Made by a program: the position numbers and the translations under genes. Below are positions 8,161-15,648 of a DNA stretch of 27,421 bases, one piece after another. The notes beneath the pieces are model-generated. The model saw only the letters and a list, made by a program, of their open reading frames with translations, did not search any database and was not told the DNA's origin. The stretch spans positions 1 to 27,421 of the forward strand of contig JAADIN010000065.1 of assembly GCA_013151315.1 (NCBI GenBank), read 5' to 3'. Within the stretch, counting starts at the first letter, position 1; each line of letters opens with the position of its first letter. Origin of the DNA: Planctomycetota bacterium. Its GTDB lineage: Bacteria > Planctomycetota > Planctomycetia > Pirellulales > Lacipirellulaceae.

Positions 8161-9150
8161 TTAACAGGAAATCCGCTGGCCGCTCTCGCAGCTCTGCTTC
8201 GCCTGATTGGCAATTACAATCGCGCGATACGCATCTTTCAGGTTCGAGGATTTAAGGACCAAACTTTCCACCGCCCGATGAAAATGCAGCAGCAACAATT
8301 CGCCCACCGGCCGCTCGTGATCCAAAGTCTCGAGGTGCTGTCCCGCCTCGTCGAACCAAGCGACCGTATGCGGCAAATCCACAAAGGCGATGCCCCGTTC
8401 GCAGACAACCTTCAGGTCGGCCGGACGGCGATAGGCTAACGATTCTTGCAGACTCTTGGGCACATAATCCCCGCAGCCAATAACCGCCAACGGGCCCGTG
8501 CCCGTTTCGCCTTCAGGCGAGCAGTCGAGAGTTACCGAAAGATAATCCTTGTGCGGATGCCCCGGCATCTGATGCGCCGTCGCGAAAACCGACGTCGGTT
8601 CAGGTTCGATGACAAACCGACACCAGTCAATCAGCTCGACCAAGTCGTGCATGCAGCGATCGCCGCCCTCGAGATTCGCAGCAGAGATTTTCCGACGATT
8701 ACAAAACAAGAGTCGCGGCTCACCCAGCTTGGTGACGATCAGTTCTTTGAGCCGAAGCGTGGCCGGCGAAAGTCGACATGGAAACTCGGCCATGAACGCG
8801 ATCCCCGAGTCTTTCACGCGTTGATGCAGAGTGGTCGTCTCCTCCTCGTCCATGTCGATCGCTGCTGCACAGTACACAGCCTTTCCTTGGTCGCACGCCG
8901 CGTAGATGGGCGTCGTACCGTAGAACCGAGCCGAAAGCTGCAGGATGCTGTCGATATCTTCCCGGCTGGAAAGCAACCGAAAGCCATCGTGGACCGAGGC
9001 ATTGAACTGCCGAGCCACCTGCTCGGCCCGGTGTTGCACCGGATCGCAGACGGCGCGGACTTCAAAACGATCGGAAAGTGCCCGCAAGGCAGGCAAATGC
9101 CGCGATTCCCAAGCGGGCCCTACGCCAACCACACCGACTCGAAGTTTCAT
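8161..9150 (-). CDS. Gfo/Idh/MocA-like protein lacking the EKP lysine
   Basis: This 329-residue protein opens with a Rossmann nucleotide-binding fold (RVGVVGVGPAWESRHLPAL; then VRAVCDP). It continues in the usual Gfo/Idh/MocA pattern, including FMAEFPCRLSPATLRLKELI. These proteins are NAD(P)-dependent sugar or cyclitol oxidoreductases. Where the family has the catalytic E-K-P triplet, this sequence reads VYCAAAIDMDEEE, with alanines at 95-97. It may therefore bind cofactor without doing the standard hydride-transfer chemistry, or use a different lysine. Later motifs such as the His of DLVELIDWCRF and a beta-sheet dimer domain are only loosely recognisable. It is divergent from the glycosyltransferase at 9438, with a MITE in the shared upstream region. 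The substrate cannot be told. Confidence 0.85.
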   Translation of the reverse strand: MKLRVGVVGVGPAWESRHLPALRALSDRFEVRAVCDPVQHRAEQVARQFNASVHDGFRLLSSREDIDSILQLSARFYGTTPIYAACDQGKAVYCAAAIDMDEEETTTLHQRVKDSGIAFMAEFPCRLSPATLRLKELIVTKLGEPRLLFCNRRKISAANLEGGDRCMHDLVELIDWCRFVIEPEPTSVFATAHQMPGHPHKDYLSVTLDCSPEGETGTGPLAVIGCGDYVPKSLQESLAYRRPADLKVVCERGIAFVDLPHTVAWFDEAGQHLETLDHERPVGELLLLHFHRAVESLVLKSSNLKDAYRAIVIANQAKQSCESGQRISC

Positions 9151-9228
9151 GCAAAGTCAATTTTCAATAGGGAACTGTTAAATGGACAACAGAGTATAAC
9201 GGGAAAGAGTTGCTAAAATCAATCATGC

Positions 9229-9241
9229 TTTATCAAGCCCC
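9229..9241. repeat. Left target-site duplication of MITE copy 2
   Basis: TTTATCAAGCCCC here is repeated exactly and in the same orientation at 9395-9407, on the other side of the inverted-repeat element. Confidence 0.8.
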
Positions 9242-9395
9242 AGGAGGATTGCAAAGTCCGGAATTTTGAACCGCCAAGAACGCCAAGGACGCCAAGAAAA
9301 AAGAAGGAAGGCAAAAAACGACGGGTTTCACCATGCTTTCCTTCTTGGCGCTCTTGGCGTCCTTGGCGGTTTTTTTATGACTTTGCAATCCTCCT
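9242..9395. mobile_element. MITE-like element, copy 2, with intact duplication
   Basis: The termini AGGAGGATTGCAAAGTC (9242-9258) and its exact reverse complement (9379-9395) are 17 of 17 identical. Inside are inverted arms of iterated CGCCAAG units (AACCGCCAAGAACGCCAAGG on the left), about 57 bp per arm overall. The element is flanked by the exact 13-bp repeat TTTATCAAGCCCC (9229-9241 and 9395-9407; the boundary T is shared). It has no coding capacity. It is non-autonomous and lies in the divergent upstream region of the Gfo/Idh-like and glycosyltransferase genes. Confidence 0.85.
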
Positions 9396-9437
9396 TTATC
9401 AAGCCCCTATCGACCAACCGCGATACCTAACCGCTCG

Positions 9438-10136
9438 ATGAAACAGATTTCCGTTATCATTCCTGCTATCAACGAAGCAGATTGGATTCTGCGAGCTGTC
9501 AATCGAGCCTGGGAGGCGGGCGTCGACCAAGTGATTGTTGTCGACGGCGGGAGCGAGGACGAGACGCGGGCTCTTGCCGAAAGTGGCGGTGCGAAGGTTT
9601 TGGAGGGCCCCCTCGGTCGGGCGGCCCAACAAAATTTGGGAGCCCAACAGGCGAGTGGCGAGATCCTACTCTTCCTCCACGCCGATAATTGGCTTGCTCC
9701 GACTGCCGGCAGACAGATTCGCGAGTGCTTGATTCACGAAGAGGTGCATGGAGGTGCATTCAGGCAACGCATCGAAGCGACGGGTGCCCTCTACCGCATG
9801 CTTGAATGGGGAAACGCGGCTAGGGTTCGTTGGCGAGGCTTGCCCTATGGAGATCAAGCCATTTTCATGCGCAAAAAAACTTTCGATCAGCTGGGCGGTT
9901 TCCCTGTCTCGAAGCTAATGGAAGACCTCTTGCTGATGCGCGCTTTCAAGCAACTCTCCTCACCCGTCCTGTTGCCGGGGCCCGTTTACGTTCACCCTCG
10001 ACGTTGGCAACGAAACGGGATCGTGTGGCAGACTCTAAAAAACTGCTTTCTGCTGAGCGCTCATACTTTGGGAGTTGCTCCCGATCGTCTAGCGAGGTTT
10101 TATCCTATGCACAATCAACCAAAGAATTCGGGATGA
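9438..10136 (+). CDS. Family 2 glycosyltransferase, TIGR04283 (arsenosugar-type)
   Basis: This 232-residue protein has a GT-A fold start (ISVIIPAINEADWI), the nucleotide-binding stretch VIVVDGGSEDET, GRAAQQNLGAQQASGEILLFLHADN with an acidic DxD-like site, and YGDQAIFMRK. This combination and length match the TIGR04283 family. Some members sit in arsenosugar clusters; the family name does not prove that role here. Its usual partners (a CofC-like TIGR04282 nucleotidyltransferase, radical SAM ArsS) are absent from the window, so the acceptor is unknown. The C-terminus has a hydrophobic segment (TLKNCFLLSAHTLGV) that may contact the membrane. It ends 3 bp from the stop of the convergent maf gene. 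Confidence 0.88.
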   Translation: MKQISVIIPAINEADWILRAVNRAWEAGVDQVIVVDGGSEDETRALAESGGAKVLEGPLGRAAQQNLGAQQASGEILLFLHADNWLAPTAGRQIRECLIHEEVHGGAFRQRIEATGALYRMLEWGNAARVRWRGLPYGDQAIFMRKKTFDQLGGFPVSKLMEDLLLMRAFKQLSSPVLLPGPVYVHPRRWQRNGIVWQTLKNCFLLSAHTLGVAPDRLARFYPMHNQPKNSG

Positions 10137-10139
10137 AAT

Positions 10140-10757
10140 TTATTCCGAATTCCGCAATCCGAATTCCGCATTCGATAGCATTTCTCGAAGCAGTTCCATC
10201 GGCAGACCAACCACATTCGACTCGCTCCCTTCAAGAATATGGAGCCAACCGACTCGATCTTGATAGCCAAAGGCCCCCGCCTTGCCTCGCCACAATCCGC
10301 TAGCGAGATAGTCGTCGAGTTGCCGATCCGAAATCGAGTCCATTCGCAGCTCGGTCACCGCCAACCGCGTCTCCAGAGAACTCCCAGAGCATGCCCCCAC
10401 ACAGAGCCCGCTGTAAACGCGATGGACATTGCCTCGCAACCGCTCGAGCATACTCCGAGCATGCTCTTCATCGCGAGGCTTGCCGAGAACTGCCCCATCA
10501 CACTCGGCAACCGTATCGCAAGCAATAAGAATGCACGAAGCGTCGATTTTTTGTCCTCGCTCAGCCATTTGCTCCAGCACATCGGCCGCTTTGCGCTGTG
10601 CGAGCTCAACCACCAAAGCCGCCGGCCCGCCCGAGCTACAGATTCCGCACTCCGCCGAATCGTTGGGGACGACGATTTCAAACGAGTAGCCGGCGTCACT
10701 GAGAAGACGTTTGCGCTGCGGCGAGCCGCTAGCGAGAAGGAGTTGAATTTGAGGCAT
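10140..10757 (-). CDS. maf: Maf-family nucleoside triphosphate pyrophosphatase
   Basis: This 205-residue protein begins with the Maf phosphate-binding signature ASGSPQRKRLL (residues 9-19). It has the catalytic-base region IACDTVAECDGAVLGKP around residue 77 and a GKAGAFGYQD stretch, in family order. Maf proteins hydrolyse dTTP/UTP or modified nucleoside triphosphates to monophosphates and have been linked to septum inhibition. Length is normal, but the final residues (AEFGLRNSE) are encoded by a 14-bp tandem repeat and look like a late addition. The gene converges on the glycosyltransferase with a 3-bp gap. The stop codon of a decayed toxin gene lies 13 bp upstream of its start, so it may once have been downstream of that TA pair. 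Confidence 0.93.
   Translation of the reverse strand: MPQIQLLLASGSPQRKRLLSDAGYSFEIVVPNDSAECGICSSGGPAALVVELAQRKAADVLEQMAERGQKIDASCILIACDTVAECDGAVLGKPRDEEHARSMLERLRGNVHRVYSGLCVGACSGSSLETRLAVTELRMDSISDRQLDDYLASGLWRGKAGAFGYQDRVGWLHILEGSESNVVGLPMELLREMLSNAEFGLRNSE
10145..10172. repeat. 14-bp tandem repeat at maf / glycosyltransferase junction
   Basis: CCGAATTCCGCAAT (10145-10158) is followed directly by CCGAATTCCGCATT (10159-10172), 13 of 14 identical. Each unit contains GAATTC. The repeat encodes the last residues of Maf. Confidence 0.75.
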
Positions 10758-10769
10758 GGAACCGAGGCT

Positions 10770-11003
10770 TCAATAGAGGTCTAGTGTTTTGTCACGTAGG
10801 TTTTCGATTTCACAAAAGCCATGCAGCACGCGGACGATGACAATGCCTTGGTTCGTTGGGCGATAGAAGATCAAGTTACCAAAGACTTGGCAACGCGTAC
10901 CTCATTGTAGGCCACGGGCATTCTCGCCCAATAGTGGATGCTCAGCTAGTAGTTCGAAGGGGCCTTGTTGACTAATTTTCTTAAAATGAAAATAAGCAAG
11001 AGA
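10770..11003 (-). pseudogene. Decayed ParE/RelE-family toxin
   Basis: Reading the minus strand gives a clear toxin C-terminus: LLAEHPLLGENARGLQ, an in-frame TGA at 10904-10902, then GTRCQVFGNLIFYRPTNQ and VRVLHGFCEIENLRDK, ending with TGA at 10772-10770. The HPLLGE, NLIFYRP and VRVLHG motifs are those of ParE/RelE-superfamily toxins (mRNase or gyrase poison folds). The N-terminal third is not recognisable and there is no start codon in the right place, so the gene is dead by both nonsense mutation and loss of its beginning. It sits just downstream of, and partly fused to, a short antitoxin-like frame. Confidence 0.75.
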
Positions 11004-11005
11004 TT

Positions 11006-11164
11006 TCACCACAGCGCGACCCACGGCCGCAACTGAGCCTTGAATACACCCCCATCCCAGTCAGAAAATTCTCCTGCCTCAATGGAGGGGAGCCCTTCGT
11101 TGAGTTTCTCACGCAAGTACGGGTCGTCGAAAGCAGGCTCAATCTTCTCGATGAGAGGGGGCAT
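11006..11164 (-). CDS. Short antitoxin-like remnant frame upstream of the dead toxin
   Basis: A 52-residue frame starts at the ATG 11164-11162, with GAGGCCAAG upstream, and stops at TGA 11008-11006. It contains PYLREKLNEGLPS and then GGVFKAQLR. The charged helix followed by FKAQLR resembles the C-terminal toxin-binding part of ParD/CopG-type antitoxins, and its position directly upstream of a ParE-like toxin fits. The ribbon-helix-helix DNA-binding part is missing, so this is probably a truncated remnant. The family call is tentative. Confidence 0.4.
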   Translation of the reverse strand: MPPLIEKIEPAFDDPYLREKLNEGLPSIEAGEFSDWDGGVFKAQLRPWVALW

Positions 11165-11579
11165 CGAACTATTGCTTGGCCTCAATGAATCCTAAATTCC
11201 TAAAGGTTTCGCCTGAAGGCGGTAGGTTTCAGACCCATCGTAAGGACAAGGGATTTTTGGTGCTTTTCCAAAGCTCCTTCTGGGTCATCCCATTTCCCAA
11301 AACCCTTCTGTTTCCTCATCAATCTTCTTTTCCCAATAACCTCGGGCATGCGCAATCCTCCTGAGATTTGGGGTAGGCTTGTCCGGTTTAGCATTTGTCA
11401 TAAGATATGTCTCTGGACTAAAAAATCGGGTTCACGAGGATTGTGTGGTGATTGGGATCAACCAAATTTCTGTTTGTGCTGATAACAGTGGGTGTGCAAA
11501 CGGGTGTGCCGTATCAAAACGAGTATCACAAACCCACACCCGCTTCAAAGAGAATGAAAAAAGCCTTGAATAAAGGCAA
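11165..11579. other. Eroded non-coding stretch between toxin remnant and tRNA-Arg
   Basis: About 415 bp without a convincing gene. Small open frames exist, for example a plus-strand frame from 11379 to 11573 that stops just before the tRNA, but none shows a family motif, a ribosome-binding site or normal composition. The position next to a tRNA gene would fit a lost integrative element; that is only suspicion. Confidence 0.4.
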
Positions 11580-11652
11580 GCCCCCGTAGCTCAGGGGATA
11601 GAGCACTGGTTTCCTAAACCGGTTGTCGCAGGTTCGAATCCTGCCGGGGGTG
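11580..11652 (+). tRNA. tRNA-Arg (anticodon CCT)
   Basis: A full cloverleaf can be folded. The acceptor stem GCCCCCG pairs with CGGGGGT (a G-T pair at the end). The D arm is GCTC/GAGC, the anticodon stem CTGGT/ACCGG encloses loop TTCCTAA, and the T arm is GCAGG-TTCGAAT-CCTGC. The loop places CCT at positions 34-36, reading AGG arginine codons. The 73-nt gene ends with discriminator G, and CCA is not encoded. Confidence 0.95.
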
Positions 11653-12125
11653 TTTTACTAAAGCTAGTGCAATCCAAGGAGGGATTGCCATGCGAGCATG
11701 GGCACGCGACTCAGAAAACGGTCGATGCTAAACGTCTTGTCATTTTCGATGAAAGGACTTGACGAAACCGGTTTGAAAACCGATCTCGCCCGGCTTCGCC
11801 GTTGAGCGAAGGAGGGAATCGACTGGTGAAAGCAGTCTCTAGCGGTAAGTGGCAGACCCGCACGTTGGTTCATGCCATTGCTTGGCCGGTGGCCAAAAAG
11901 AGTATTCGCTTTTCCTCTCTGCATACGCAATAATCGTTCCTGCATGCCCTGACTGTCCACCCCTGCCACCAGCCCTCAGCCCTTTTTGTCGCCTGAACGC
12001 ACGTTCGCCGATTCGTGCCTAAACTCATCGATCGCAACAATCAGAAAAACTCAAAACCAAGTGCTTTTAGGTTCGCCCGACACCCCGTTCCGTCAATTTG
12101 TCACAAAATGTACTGACAATTTTTT
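11653..12125. other. Intergenic region downstream of tRNA-Arg
   Basis: About 470 bp with no supported gene. A minus-strand open frame (11664-11969) has no recognisable domain or start signal and an arginine/serine-rich composition, as expected of a spurious frame. The only structure seen is the dyad at 12098-12119. Confidence 0.4.
12098..12119. promoter_or_regulatory. Dyad symmetry immediately before the RluA-type gene
   Basis: TTGTCA and TGACAA form a perfect 6-bp inverted repeat separated by 10 bp, ending 6 bp before the ATG at 12126. The spacing would suit a dimeric DNA-binding protein acting as an operator. It could also be chance, since the region is AT-rich. Confidence 0.35.
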
Positions 12126-12833
12126 ATGGCTCATTCCACCCAACAACTCGAAGTGCTCTACGAGGACAATCATTTGCTCGTCGTCAACAAACGGGCCATG
12201 TTGCCGACCATGGGCGTCGCCGCTGATCGACCGAGTCTGCTGAGCCTCGCGAAAGAATACATTCGCCAAAAGTACAACAAGCCGGGCAAGGTCTATTTGG
12301 GAGTGGTCAGTCGGCTCGACGCACCGGTTACCGGCGTTGTCATCATAGCGCGAACATCAAAAGCGGCGGCACGGCTTTCCGAGGCGTTTCGAGAACGTCG
12401 GGTACGCAAAGAGTACTGGGGAGTTGTGGAGGGTATTCCCGAGGCGCCGGAAGACACACTCGAGCACTATCTCCGAAAAGACGAACGACACCGACGAGTT
12501 CACGTAACGCATGCCGACTGTCCCGACGCCCAATTGGCTCGATTGAATTACCGCATCATGAGCAGCCACCAGGGTTTTTCGCTCCTGAAGATCGAACTCG
12601 AAACCGGTCGCAAGCATCAAATACGAGTGCAGTTGGCAAAAATTGGCCATCCCTTGCTGGGGGATATAAAATATGGGAGTCGCGAGAAGTTTCCTGTCGG
12701 CGTAGCCCTGCATGCCCGATCGCTCGAACTCGAGCATCCGGTTCGCAAGGAGCTGATCGAATTTGAAGCCCCCCTGCCCTCCAGTTGGCGGAAACACCCC
12801 CTTGTCGCACAACTGGCCACTCGCCACTCCTAA
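12126..12833 (+). CDS. RluA-family RNA pseudouridine synthase
   Basis: This 235-residue protein carries the RluA-type catalytic core: VLYEDNHLLVVNKRAMLPT near the N-terminus, then SRLDAPVTGVVI with the catalytic Asp at residue 65 (family pattern H/S-R-L-D-x-x-T/V-S/T-G). RKEYWGVVEG and TGRKHQIRVQLAKIGHPLLGD follow. Such enzymes isomerise uridine to pseudouridine in rRNA or tRNA. There is no N-terminal S4 domain, so it resembles the short single-domain members; the target base cannot be read from sequence. There is no Shine-Dalgarno. The kinase gene begins 12 bp after its stop, so the two are probably co-transcribed. Confidence 0.93.
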   Translation: MAHSTQQLEVLYEDNHLLVVNKRAMLPTMGVAADRPSLLSLAKEYIRQKYNKPGKVYLGVVSRLDAPVTGVVIIARTSKAAARLSEAFRERRVRKEYWGVVEGIPEAPEDTLEHYLRKDERHRRVHVTHADCPDAQLARLNYRIMSSHQGFSLLKIELETGRKHQIRVQLAKIGHPLLGDIKYGSREKFPVGVALHARSLELEHPVRKELIEFEAPLPSSWRKHPLVAQLATRHS

Positions 12834-12845
12834 TTCCCAACTCCT

Positions 12846-14159
12846 ATGCAAACAGAACGATCCATCTTCGAACGAGCGGGGCTGGCTAGCGGTCTGCTGT
12901 CCGAAAAGCAAATCGATAGAGCATGGCATGTCCTGGCCGAAGGTTTGCACGCGACCGACCTCTCTTTGGACGAAGTGACTGACGAACAGTTGGCGGCTCA
13001 GTTTGTCGAACTGGGGTATGTGAACCCTTGGCAGGCAGACCAGCTTTGCCAAGGCCGTACGAAATTCACGCTCGGAGCTTATCGCATCCTTGATGCGATT
13101 GGCCAAGGAGGGATGGGCTGGGTCTTCAAGGGCGAGCATGAGTTGCTAGGCCGAATCGAAGCCATTAAAGTGCTTCCGAGGAATCAGTCCAATCCGAACT
13201 CGATCGTCAATTTCCGACGGGAGATTCGGGCCCAAGCGCTGCTCGATCATCCGCACCTGGTCCGCCTGACGTATGCCGATACCGATGGCGATACCTATTT
13301 CCTCGTGACTGAATTCGTTCCTGGGTCAGATCTGCGCAAATTGGTGCGCGAGCACGGCCCGCTTTCCCCGAAGCAAGCAGCGATCATTGTCTCGCAAGCC
13401 GCCGAAGCTCTTGACTATGCCCATACTCAGGGGCTTATTCATCGTGACGTAAAGCCTGGGAACTTGTTGATTACTCCCGAAGGTCAGACGAAGCTCGCAG
13501 ATTTGGGTTTGGCCTACTTTTCTTCCGAGAACACCAGCTCTTCCGAGAGTGGCAGAGAAGCGAGTCGCGGTTCGCCGACCAAGCCGAAACATATCGTTGG
13601 TACAGCCGACTATTTGGCTCCAGAGATTATCGTTACCCCCGCCGAGGTGCTTCCGATCAGCGACATCTATTCGCTCGGTTGCACTTTGTATTATGCAGTC
13701 ACCGGAAAGGTGCCCTATCCGGGCGGCGAGACCGCCGACAAGCTGCGCCGCCAACTCGAGGAAACGCCGATCGCGCCGCGGCGTCTTGTTCCTACTATCG
13801 ACCGTGAACTCGAAGTCGTGATTACGGCCATGATGCAGAAACGCCCTGCGGATCGCGTGACGACCGCTTCCGAGGTGGTCGAGTTACTCCGGCCTTGGGT
13901 CGACTCGGCCAGTTCGAATACCAAGCAGGCGATCGGAGACTTGGCCAAGGTCGAGCGAGAGCAAGTCTTTCACGATGCGTCGCTTGCCGACACCAAGCCG
14001 GTTGCCCTCGAACCCGGAGAAACCGACTCCCGGCAGCAAGACCCCAGCGAACCGATGTCACCTCCACCCAACACTTCGCTCAACCGTGTAACAAAAATGA
14101 TGATAGGCCTCGTGATCGTGGCCGCTCTAACCGCAAGCTATCTGGTACTTTTTAGGTGA
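12846..14159 (+). CDS. Transmembrane serine/threonine protein kinase
   Basis: This 437-residue protein has an N-terminal helical region (residues 1-75, LLSEKQIDRAWHVL and YVNPWQADQL) typical of planctomycete kinases. The Hanks-type kinase domain follows: glycine loop GQGGMGWV at 86-93, Lys 108 in EAIKVL, Glu 126 in the C-helix, HRDVKPGN at 199-206, DLG at 219-221, and APE at 258-260. All catalytic residues are present. A loop rich in Ser and Glu lies between DLG and APE. Near the C-terminus is a single membrane helix (GLVIVAALTASYLVLF), with almost nothing after it, so the kinase domain is held in the cytoplasm. Substrates are unknown. It is convergent with the ExbBD-linked operon. Confidence 0.95.
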   Translation: MQTERSIFERAGLASGLLSEKQIDRAWHVLAEGLHATDLSLDEVTDEQLAAQFVELGYVNPWQADQLCQGRTKFTLGAYRILDAIGQGGMGWVFKGEHELLGRIEAIKVLPRNQSNPNSIVNFRREIRAQALLDHPHLVRLTYADTDGDTYFLVTEFVPGSDLRKLVREHGPLSPKQAAIIVSQAAEALDYAHTQGLIHRDVKPGNLLITPEGQTKLADLGLAYFSSENTSSSESGREASRGSPTKPKHIVGTADYLAPEIIVTPAEVLPISDIYSLGCTLYYAVTGKVPYPGGETADKLRRQLEETPIAPRRLVPTIDRELEVVITAMMQKRPADRVTTASEVVELLRPWVDSASSNTKQAIGDLAKVEREQVFHDASLADTKPVALEPGETDSRQQDPSEPMSPPPNTSLNRVTKMMIGLVIVAALTASYLVLFR

Positions 14160-14177
14160 TAGCCGCAGACAATAGCC

Positions 14178-14194
14178 GCGATCTGACAGATCGC
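14178..14194. terminator. Possible hairpin between convergent genes
   Basis: GCGATCTGACAGATCGC is a perfect inverted repeat (six-base-pair stem with a 5-nt loop) in the 61-bp gap between the convergent kinase gene and the last gene of the minus-strand operon. No T-run follows on either strand, so intrinsic termination is uncertain. Confidence 0.35.
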
Positions 14195-14220
14195 CGGAGT
14201 CACCGACTTTGACAACCCGT

Positions 14221-15648
14221 TTAGCTTGCATCCGCCTGCCGAGCCGCGTTCAATTCGCTTTGCAACTCGGAGAGCTGCCGTGCGCTGAGGAATCGTCCAA
14301 GGAGCTTGCGTGTGTCGGCAAACATTTTTTCGATGCGATTTTGAACTTGCGGTTCGCCCGATCGGTTGCGGCCACTTCGTTCTGCCGTGGCAAGCAATTG
14401 AACAAAATGTGCGCGGCCTGGTAGCTCGTCGAGTTGGCCGATCAACTCTCGAGCTTCGTCCAGTTTTTTATTTTCGAGTCGTTCGCGCACTCGGGCGATA
14501 AGAATATTGCGGCGGGCGACGAGGTCGATCAACTGTTCTCGAAGCGAAGTGAGCGCCGCCTGAGCTTGGAGCCGTGCCGTATCGTCGGCGATGGGGACTT
14601 CGACCGTTGCCAGCGCCCCGGGAGCGATGGGCAATTTGGCGAGCAGTTTTCCGTCGCTTCGCAAAAACAGCGTGCTAACATGGGCTTTGGAGGGGACTTC
14701 AATCGATCCCTGGGCGTCGGTCAAACCGAGTGGCTGGCTCGGCCCGTCGTCGGCACTGCGCTGAAAAACTTCGTATCCGACCAACGGCTGCGTCTGATCA
14801 TGTCGAGCATAGAAACGGACTCGGGTTGCTTGCGACGATTGGCCTAGCGCGATTGCCAGATGCTCGACTCGACCGCGCCGCCGTACGCCAAAAGGCTGTC
14901 GGATGCCCGTATGCACTCGGCAGCGGCCCGCATGGTCCTCCATGGCTTCGAGCGTGAGGTAAGTCCACGGCACGGGATTAATCGAGTCGGGACGTGCTTC
15001 GCCACGACGGCCGGTGCGAATTTTTAATGTTTGGTAGACGGTGCCTGGCCGGGCAAACGGGGTTTCGTTGGTCCGGCGCGGCAAGCGGTTTCCCTTGAAT
15101 AGAAGGAGGACGTGGCTATCGTCGCCCGCAATTTTTCGGACCTTGGCAAGTGGGGCAAATGTTTCCCGTAGCAAATCAAAACATTGCTCGGGGACCATCC
15201 GCGATTGGCGGACGTTGCGACTGTGCACAGGGCCCCAGATACTCGTATGGCGATCCATCTCACGGCAGGTAATCTGTGTCCCTTCGGCAGTGGCGACGAC
15301 GGCCAAGATCATTTTTTTGTCAAAACCTAGAGAAGCTTCCTCTTCGGTTTCCTGATCCAGATTACTCAAGTGGTGCAAGAGTGCGTGCCGCAAGGGGCCC
15401 GTCGCATGAGAGAGTTCGACCGACCATAGCGGGTAAATCGTCGCGTGGATTCGTCGCTCAAGATGTTGAGCAATTTTTTCCTTCAAGCCGGGCTGGGGCC
15501 GAGTTGTAGTATCGACCGCGAGATGGACTTGCACGCGGTAATTGGAAATCTCCCATTCGCGGTTCTCAGCCGCGCTGGCCGAACCCTGAAACGCCGAGCA
15601 CGCGAGCAAGACGCAAACCAGCAGCAACCTCCAGACTAGAATATTCAT
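14221..15648 (-). CDS. Exported protein of unknown function, last gene of ExbBD-linked operon
   Basis: I do not recognise a named family. The 475-residue protein starts with a clear signal peptide (LLLVCVLLACSAF, then SASA-AEN as a likely signal peptidase I site), so it acts outside the inner membrane. The N-terminal two thirds look like mixed alpha/beta globular sequence (VQVHLAVDTTTRP, TQITCREMDRH, VGYEVFQRS, LGLTDAQGSIEVP). A predicted beta-sandwich-like stretch is followed by a charged, mostly helical C-terminus from about residue 355 (LREQLIDLVARRN, RVRERLENKKLDEARELI) that may form a coiled coil. Its ATG follows the stop codon of the upstream solute-binding gene directly (TAAATG), so the two are translationally coupled and probably work together. 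Confidence 0.8.
   Translation of the reverse strand: MNILVWRLLLVCVLLACSAFQGSASAAENREWEISNYRVQVHLAVDTTTRPQPGLKEKIAQHLERRIHATIYPLWSVELSHATGPLRHALLHHLSNLDQETEEEASLGFDKKMILAVVATAEGTQITCREMDRHTSIWGPVHSRNVRQSRMVPEQCFDLLRETFAPLAKVRKIAGDDSHVLLLFKGNRLPRRTNETPFARPGTVYQTLKIRTGRRGEARPDSINPVPWTYLTLEAMEDHAGRCRVHTGIRQPFGVRRRGRVEHLAIALGQSSQATRVRFYARHDQTQPLVGYEVFQRSADDGPSQPLGLTDAQGSIEVPSKAHVSTLFLRSDGKLLAKLPIAPGALATVEVPIADDTARLQAQAALTSLREQLIDLVARRNILIARVRERLENKKLDEARELIGQLDELPGRAHFVQLLATAERSGRNRSGEPQVQNRIEKMFADTRKLLGRFLSARQLSELQSELNAARQADAS

Noticed and set aside
9355..9380. Outward promoter from the MITE (TTGGCG, 16 nt, TATGAC) driving the glycosyltransferase
   Set aside because: Each hexamer matches consensus at only four of six positions, which is not enough to support a promoter without transcript data.
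11379..11573. Small plus-strand frame ending just before tRNA-Arg, considered as the tail of a tRNA-targeting integrase
   Set aside because: No tyrosine-recombinase motif (R-H-R-Y) is visible and no ribosome-binding site is present; the similarity is only one of position.
11664..11969. 101-codon minus-strand frame downstream of tRNA-Arg
   Set aside because: No domain, no start signal, and an Arg/Ser-rich composition as in random GC-rich frames.
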